Positions 57,450-64,000 of a DNA stretch of 64,000 nt are shown in pieces. The stretch's first letter is position 1. The number at the start of each line of letters is the position of its first letter. The notes under the pieces are model-generated. The model was not told the DNA's origin and searched no databases. It saw nothing but the letters and a program-made list of their open reading frames with translations. The position numbers and the translations under genes are program-made. Source of the DNA: Temnopleurus reevesii (lineage: Eukaryota > Echinodermata > Echinoidea > Temnopleuroida > Temnopleuridae); NCBI GenBank assembly GCA_036244855.1, contig BQKZ01000706.1, positions 51,791-115,790 on the forward strand, read 5' to 3'.

Positions 57450-58041
57450 TAGGCATAATTATTACAAAACAAATACAGAGTGAGGAGCGCTTGATGAATA
57501 GGCTTTGTATTTCTAAAAAGTGTATACTTTCTGGTAGAACTAACATTTGAAATTGAATTGTAAACTTGCCATGAAAGAGTGTTTAATTGTACATTTATGC
57601 ATGCATGTTTATATACCTTGTAATTAACCTCTTAACTTCTTTTCATCAAGAGGCTTATTTTAGTAGATTACCCAGGTCCATTCGTTCATTGGTATGAAGA
57701 TTTGAAATCACTGAATTCACAGTATTTTTATTTATTTATTTTTTTTTTGTAATACTTTACATGACTCTGATCTTTACATCAAATTATATGAAATTGCTGT
57801 AATTTGTAGGTTTATTCCAGTCTGTTTTGGTGATTCTTTAGATTTCCCTGGCTTTCATACTATACAAGTAGATGATATTCATAAAATAATAAATTTTGAT
57901 AGAAAGAGCAAATTTAGTCATATTGAACCCTCACTGTGTGAAGTACAGTGCATAACTTATTGTAATGCCTCATATATTTTTTTTTCTTATTCCCAGATGT
58001 TAATATACTAATTCCATCTTACAATTTTTCTCATGTGACAG

Positions 58042-58098
58042 AATGTTGGACTAAAAGGAATATTCAATGTGCTTTCTACAAAACCAGTCAGAAATCTT
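58042..58098 (+). CDS. ASAH1-like: Acid ceramidase exon 11, copy B
   Basis: This exon is identical in sequence to copy A, displaced by 3,130 bp, with the same splice sites. Confidence 0.88.
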
Positions 58099-58780
58099 GT
58101 AAGTATATATTTCAATTTTTCCTCTGTATGTATATGTCATTTGTCATTATCTTCACCAATTATATTCCTCATGATGTTTTAATTTTTAATCTATCATTGA
58201 GCCTGAAAATTGTTTACGAAAATAAATCCATTGATTGACATTCAGGAAATAAATGATTGTCTGAAATAAGCAATGGTGAAGGAAATAGATAACCCAAGTT
58301 GATGACAACAGTGCAATCTAATTTATTTCAGACGTATAAAACACATTTTTTTTTAAATTTCATACACCTAAAACATGGATAAGTGGCTCATTAGACCTAT
58401 TGATATAGAAATATCAATCAGCTCTTTGAAATCCTGTACATCATTTGATTTAGAAAAGAAAAGGGCTCATCAAAATGCCTTTACAGGGTGGTCAATCTTC
58501 TTTTCTCCATCTTTATATGCCCGTTATTCACTCATTACACTTGTTTTGAAACGATAATCATTTGGCTCGTATCATTTGTTTGTAATTATTCATCTAATTT
58601 TTTGTTGTCATCTGTGATTTGGCTTTTAACCTATGAGAAGCTCAGGTTATCTTAATACATAGGCATCTTTCCCCAGTGGATTTTCCCATCATTGTCATTC
58701 ATTCAATGTATTTTCATAATTTAAATCTTTGTGTGATTTTTTTCTTCATAATTTCAATCTTTGTTGGAATTTGTTCCTAG

Positions 58781-58870
58781 TTGACGACCTACACTGCGTT
58801 GATGCATGTAAGAAACGGAACATTGGATACATACCTTCAATACTGCCCTCAACCATGCTGGCCTTGGTAA
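58781..58870 (+). CDS. ASAH1-like: Acid ceramidase exon 12, copy B (C terminus)
   Basis: This exon has 29 codons plus TAA at 58868. One silent change (ACG/ACA in NGT) distinguishes it from copy A. It is displaced by 3,131 bp and has the same acceptor. Confidence 0.88.
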   Translation: MTTYTALMHVRNGTLDTYLQYCPQPCWPW

Positions 58871-58882
58871 ACCAACTTGATC

Positions 58883-59221
58883 TCGACCCTGCTTCGTAAA
58901 ATTTCCTGAACTTGCTCACAGCCAATCAATTGCTGGCATTTCAGTAGCTTATCACATTACATGGTAATCTGAGATTGACAATAGATATCGACCCTGTTTC
59001 ATGAAACTTTGTGAACTTGCTCTCAGCAAATCAAATGCTGGCATTTCAGTAGCTTATCACAATATATGGTAATCTGGTATTGACAATAGGTATCAACCCT
59101 GTTTCATGAACCTTCCTGAACTTGCTATCAGCAATTCAAATACTGAAATTTCAGTAGCTTATCACAGTACTTGGTACTCAGATAATGACATTTAATCTCC
59201 TGAAACAGGGCTCAGTAGCAA
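58883..59221 (+). repeat. Three ~105-bp tandem units, copy B
   Basis: This is the same triple unit downstream of exon 12B, virtually identical to copy A. Confidence 0.8.
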
Positions 59222-59941
59222 TGATTTCCCATTACCCCCATTTTTTGACAAAGTAAGAAGACCTAGGTAATTTGCCTCTTCTGAGTCAAATAAAAAACGA
59301 CCTAGGAATTATTATGGGAGTGAATAGAGAGAGTAAATTAAATACATGCCTGTACCAATTCAAAAAAAAAATAGTATTAATCTCATTTTGGGGTAGTTTC
59401 AAATTTCATCATCTAGCTTTTGGAAAATTTCTGTCTTCATGATTTATACACTGTATACCGGTAGTTAAATTGATGACTGTCTTAATGATTGAATCATGTT
59501 CTTCCAAGTTTAATCCTTTCCAAGTTGAATACATTTTTTTTCTATGATCGATGGATGGTATGTTTATTATGACACATGAAATGGTATTTCTACTTCGAAA
59601 GCAGTAATTATGAAAATGCAATGTTGATAACAAGTTCATTCCAGTCTGTTTTGCATGTGAAAATCTTATCAATGATTGATTTTGTGTAGGCGCTAAGAGG
59701 TAGAAACTTGATAATTGTGGTAGAATGTGCCATGAAATACTGAATTTAGATCATTATTTAGATATTTGTGATTTGAAATTACTTTTGAAGTTTTAATTAT
59801 ATCAAACAGGGGTAAAAAATTGTAAAAGATTAGTACACGGTGTTTAATTCTGTGAAACATGTAGTCCTAGCAGCTGTTTTGATGGTCCTGAGTTGAATAG
59901 AAGGTCCTCATGAAATACTGATGATGGAGGGACTGAAAGAT

Positions 59942-60093
59942 ATTTAGTTAAAAATGATGCCAAAGAGATATTAATGATTAATATATAATTATAATGGTAG
60001 TTGTGTATTATGACATTTATTTTGTCATTTCGTGAAATATTTAATTGAATGTTTCATTTTTTAAATTTGATTTAATTTAGTAATGACTGTGCT
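59942..60093. other. Ceramidase downstream flank
   Basis: AT-rich sequence right of duplicated block II; nothing recognised. Confidence 0.5.
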
Positions 60094-60513
60094 CATGGGC
60101 AATTTTATTGCTTGTTCACGTCCATTACTTTAATAGTGAAATTTTATGTGTGTTTTGCATATACTATTTGATACATACACATTGAATTTCAAAGAATTTC
60201 AATGAATAGTTTCCAACAGATTTAGCTTTTGGGGTGTAGAAAACATGACACTTTCATTGAATTGCCTTTATATCAAAAGAAGAAGAAAAAAGAACAAGAG
60301 AACAAAGAGCTTTCACTAAATGCAAATTCGATTGTGTGTCCTACGCACAAATATGTCTAACATTAGAGTTCTACACATAGCTTTCCTAATTTTGTGGTGT
60401 GAAACTGTCATTAATGGAATTCATGGGTTTAAAAAAAAAGTGCTTCTTGATACATGAATATGAGATCATTAAATGTTATTCTTAATTTGGAAGTGCAAGT
60501 CATTATAATAATA
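60094..60513 (+). repeat. Direct repeat around the 60514 junction, left copy
   Basis: It shares CACATTGAATTTCAAAGAAT, AACATGACACTTT and the AAGAAGAAG stretch with the right copy. It is clearly diverged, with several indels. Confidence 0.8.
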
Positions 60514-60514
60514 N
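60514..60514. other. Single-N junction flanked by a direct repeat
   Basis: CATGGGCAATTTTATTGCTT starts at 60094 and again right after the N at 60515. The left end (CATTATAATAATA) recurs near 61040. Confidence 0.88.
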
Positions 60515-61047
60515 CATGGGCAATTTTATTGCTTTGTTATTTCCGTTACTTTAACAGTGAGTGCATGTATTGATGGAATTCTTTGAAATTTTATATATGT
60601 GTCACATATACTATTTGTTACATACACATTGAATTTCAAAGAATGGCAATGAATACTTTTTAAGAAATTCAGCTTTTTAGGCATAGTGAACATGACACTT
60701 TTGTGGAATTGCCCTTATAACTAAAGAAGAAGATAAAAGAATAAGAGAACCACTCAATGCAAATTTCTTATTTGTCCATATGTTGCTGTCTTGTATATGT
60801 GTCAGATTTTTTCTAATGTCTTATTTTTTCTAATGTCTAATGTCAGATTTTTTCTAATGTCTTAGTGTCCTACACACTAATATGTCTAACACATGAGTAC
60901 TACACATAGCTTTCCTAATTTTGTTGAGTGAACTGTTATTCATGTAAATCATAGGTTTTAGAAATGTTTTTGTTGCTTCTTCATGCAGGTTTATGAGACC
61001 ATTAAATCTTAGTTCTGTTTTTGATTAGTTAGTACAAATCATTATAA
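60515..61047 (+). repeat. Direct repeat around the 60514 junction, right copy
   Basis: Same order of blocks as 60094-60513. It is longer because a short TTTTTTCTAATGTCT motif is repeated near 60808-60862. Confidence 0.8.
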
Positions 61048-62158
61048 TTTCTTGCCAATTGAAGTAAGTTAAGTGACGGTAAGAAGATGTTTCAATTATA
61101 TCAGTTATGCTGACGTGATCTTAAGTTTCATCAATGAGAAGTCCTTAATGGAATTGAAATAGAAATGTAGAATAAATTTGTGCTAATGCTTTAGGAAGGA
61201 AATCAATAATGATTACAGGAGATTAAGGGTGTTATCCTATCATATGATTAAATGTATGATTAAATATATGGAATCGTTTGCAGAAAATAATATGTATATT
61301 TGAATTACAATATATATGCCAAGTATAGCTTTGTATTAGGCAGATGCTGAACAGGATTCCAATTATGCATTAGAATGATTGTATGAAAATTATTATTTTC
61401 TGTAGCAATCGGTTCAGGCATAGCTTGCTTACAGTTTGTGAACAAATGCTATTTCCAATATGAACAATTTCATTATGCTGTAAGGAATGATTTTATCTTG
61501 ATCTAAATCTCATTTTAGTGTCGGTTGTTTTGTCTTTTTAAATTGTACATTTACCTAAATTTCTTGTAAATTTATGAAAAATATATATTGATACTGTGTA
61601 TATATATAGAATGATATAACATTCTGGAATGTTTGATATTTGTGAAACTTGAAGTTGAGGCGATCTATATTGATATAGTTAATTAATTTAAAATGAATTA
61701 TCATGATGTTCTCTTTTTAAACATTTATTGATCTGTTTTTATAATTATATTAAATGACAATGATATGTGAAGTTTAGTTTGTAATCATGATACATATTTA
61801 AATCATTTATTTAGAGGTTGCTTTGCTAATTTTGTATTTTTGCATGGAATCATTCTTCTGTATTATCTCAATAATAGTACCTCAATATATGACTTAAACA
61901 TTTCTTATTGTTTTCATGCTTTCCTACAAAAATATCCAAATCAATTTCTTCTTTCTCTATCCAAATTGTTGAAAATTTATACCATGTAATAGTATGTCAG
62001 ATTAACACAGCTATAATACTTTTTAACAACATGAATGAACTCATACTTGGTTAAGCTGTGTTACTATTCTTGTTCTACTTTGATTCCTCTATTATGTAAG
62101 CTGTGGCAGTTTGAAAACTATACCAATCTTATCTCTCAATTGAATGATTTTTGTGTTA
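61048..62158. other. No recognisable feature
   Basis: Very AT-rich intergenic sequence downstream of the ceramidase gene. Confidence 0.5.
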
Positions 62159-62228
62159 GATTGACAGTGCTTTACCGAGAAGCTGAAAAAAAAAAATCTC
62201 AGGCATTCTCGGTAAAGCACTGTCAATC
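62159..62228. repeat. Perfect 23-bp stem hairpin
   Basis: The arms 62159-62181 and 62206-62228 are exact reverse complements over 23 bases (starting GATTGACAGTGCTTTACCG). The 24-base loop holds A11, and its ends (GCTGA and TCAGGC) can pair with one bulge. Size and stem resemble a pre-miRNA or hairpin RNA, or the core of a very young fold-back element. Confidence 0.9.
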
Positions 62229-62542
62229 AGTGTTTATCCATGTTGGGATAAGGCAATAATTATTCAATTAATCTTATCTCTATTTTACATCCTGTGTGCC
62301 ATTTTGTAATGATCACTTTTGTTACAATTTATGTGATTTATGAGAGAGGTGCATTAACTAAAAATAACATTAAATATGCAGTACAAGTCATAAATCTGTT
62401 GCCTTCGATTTTTGTATTGTGTAATTGGTCATTCAGAAAAGTTGTCAACTTGTAGAAAACTTTTTGTTTAATTTCTGTGTTTAATTTACTTTATGAATCA
62501 CTTGATACCCCATGGTTTCAGAGCAGTATAGCATTCATTATC

Positions 62543-62989
62543 AAAGGGGAATTACACCCAGACAATCATTTACGGTCAGTAAATGAAGAAAAATAAGATA
62601 AACAAACAGTGAAAATTTGAGCATAATCAGATAATCCGTTGAAAAGTTATAAATTTTCAAAGTTATTAACCCTCTTGTGCTGGGCATCCTTGAATTGGCA
62701 TGCATATAGCTAATTAGCATAATCTGTGATGTCATACATGGAGAACTCCTCATTCACTTTGTATGTAAATTTATTAAAAATGGATAAATATCATATTTGA
62801 AATGAGCAATCAATACCGTTCTTTCTGGAATGTTTGCAGAATTGATGTGGCTATAATATATTTAACCGAAAAAACAAGATTTTGTCTACTTTTAAGGAAA
62901 AAGATGAAAATGTGAAATTTTGTGTACAAAGTGATTGATTGATTGATTGATTGATTTTCAATTTAATTTCTAAGTGTAGTTCCCCTTTA
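62543..62989. mobile_element. Fold-back element family E, second copy
   Basis: Ends AAAGGGGAATTACAC and GTGTAGTTCCCCTTT are inverse. It carries the same internal blocks (GAAAATTTGAGCATAATCAG, AAAAGTTATAAATTTTCAAAG, GGCATCCTTGAATTGGCA). A GATT tetranucleotide run sits at 62935-62957. Confidence 0.85.
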
Positions 62990-63469
62990 AGGATACATGT
63001 GTATAGTAGGCCAAAGGACAGAATTTGTGAAAGCAATCCAAAAAGAACCACTGGAGCTCTGTAATGTTTTAGTCTGTTGTATCCCCCACATAGCATAATT
63101 TATCTTTTATTCATTTGAAAATCAGAGCATATGCTCCCAACGTCCATTTAATGTGTGTATCAACAACAACAACAACATAAAAAAACAGATAATGTGTTAT
63201 TTATTGGACAGCATCTAATACCATTGAATAGTTTGATATTGCACTTTTTATTGAATAAATTGCCTGAATAATATATACTTTTGAAGATAAAGCGTAGGCT
63301 AATGAATATTCTTATTTTGTGCGATCTGATATTCCTATATAAGCGGGTCAGCTTATGAATGGAACAAAAAAGTTTTTACCCCTTAATTGGAATTGGGACG
63401 AAACCCCTTGAATCATTGACCAATAACACTAGGTCCTTGCTTGAACTACATGTATGAAGAATATCTCAT
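62990..63469. other. No recognisable gene
   Basis: AT-rich sequence between two fold-back elements. It includes a short (CAA)n at 63161-63176. Confidence 0.5.
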
Positions 63470-63975
63470 TAATGTGCTGTAAGTGGATGGAGAATACTAC
63501 AATGATCAAACAATGAAAATATGAATAAAATCGGACGATCCATTCAAAAGTCTTTGATTTACACCTCTCACAGGCTTCTTTAGTTTGCAACCTACAGGCA
63601 CCAATTGGCTTCCAACATGGTTCCATTCACTTTGTACTAAAAATTCCACCTTTTCGGTTGAATATGGTATAACCACGTTAATTCTGCAAGCATTTCAGGA
63701 AGAATGGTAAGGAGACCTCATTTGAAAAATTATCTTGATCTAAATTTAATAAAAATCATGTACGAAGTGAATGAGGAGGTTTCCATATATGATGTAACAG
63801 ATTATGCCAAAGTTGCCAATTCAAGAATGCCCATCACAGGTGGTAATGAAAACGTTTAAAATTCATAAGTTTTGAAATGGATCATACGATTTTACACAAA
63901 CTTTCACAGTTTATTCATCTTATTTTTCACCATATACTGACAGCACATACATTTAAGGGTGGAGTTCCCCTTTAA
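63470..63975. mobile_element. Fold-back element family E, third copy
   Basis: The left arm has GGACGATCCATTCAAAAGT. The right arm has the inverse, GGATCATACGATTTTACAC, then ends GGGTGGAGTTCCCCTTTAA. The extreme left end is unclear. Confidence 0.75.
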
Positions 63976-64000
63976 AATCAATAGATGAGAAAGCCTGAGA

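Larger units (their letters stand above)
56813..59941 (+). repeat. Duplicated block II, copy B
   Basis: It begins inside the same inverted-repeat element, whose left half is cut by the single N, and repeats exons 10-12 and the 3' flank at an offset of 3,130-3,131 bp. It continues past the point where copy A stops (tail GGACTGAAAGATA) into new sequence at 59942. Confidence 0.9.

Overview
This is a 64 kb piece of an AT-rich, intron-rich animal genome. GT/AG-bounded short exons lie in a sea of short inverted-repeat elements, simple repeats and assembly gaps. The abundant ACATGT palindromes, the dense MITE-like elements and the high sequence divergence between duplicated flanks suggest a highly polymorphic marine invertebrate. 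An echinoderm such as a sea urchin is my best guess, but it is an inference. No bacterial features (operons, ribosome binding sites, CRISPR, IS elements) are present.

Only two protein-coding genes can be supported. On the minus strand, the first two coding exons of a neurobeachin/LRBA-family BEACH protein lie at 40504-40340 and 29395-29291, separated by a 10.9 kb intron. The rest of that gene should lie to the left; I found no further exon by eye in 1-29290. On the plus strand, head-to-head with it across 2.1 kb, is an acid ceramidase gene (ASAH1/NAAA family). Its 12 coding exons start at 42612 and join in phase to a 405-residue protein with signal peptide, nucleophile Cys152, Arg168/Asp171, Asn330 and Arg343. 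One codon is broken: codon 59 in exon 2 reads TAA where relatives have Tyr.

The 3' half of the ceramidase gene is present twice in pieces. Exons 8-9 occur at 49878-50839 and 52314-53154, on either side of a 69-N gap. Exons 10-12 occur at 53921-55739 and 57071-58870, on either side of a single-N junction. Exon phases allow either copy to be used but not both in series. The same signature (a single N flanked by imperfect direct repeats) recurs at 11442 and 60514. It points to unmerged haplotype overlaps, although the roughly 8% all-synonymous divergence of exon 8 leaves a real duplication possible.

The remaining sequence is intronic or intergenic. It holds several families of 100-600 bp terminal-inverted-repeat elements (at least nine recognisable), two probable tRNA-derived SINEs, local tandem duplications, polypyrimidine and GAT-repeat tracts, and three long N gaps that abut C-rich runs. 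Striking small structures include a perfect 23-bp stem at 62159-62228 and a nested hairpin at 18215-18276. I did not find a clear new multi-gene system. The most unusual items are the broken and duplicated ceramidase gene and a twice-repeated minus-strand segment near 26 kb that looks like decayed coding sequence.
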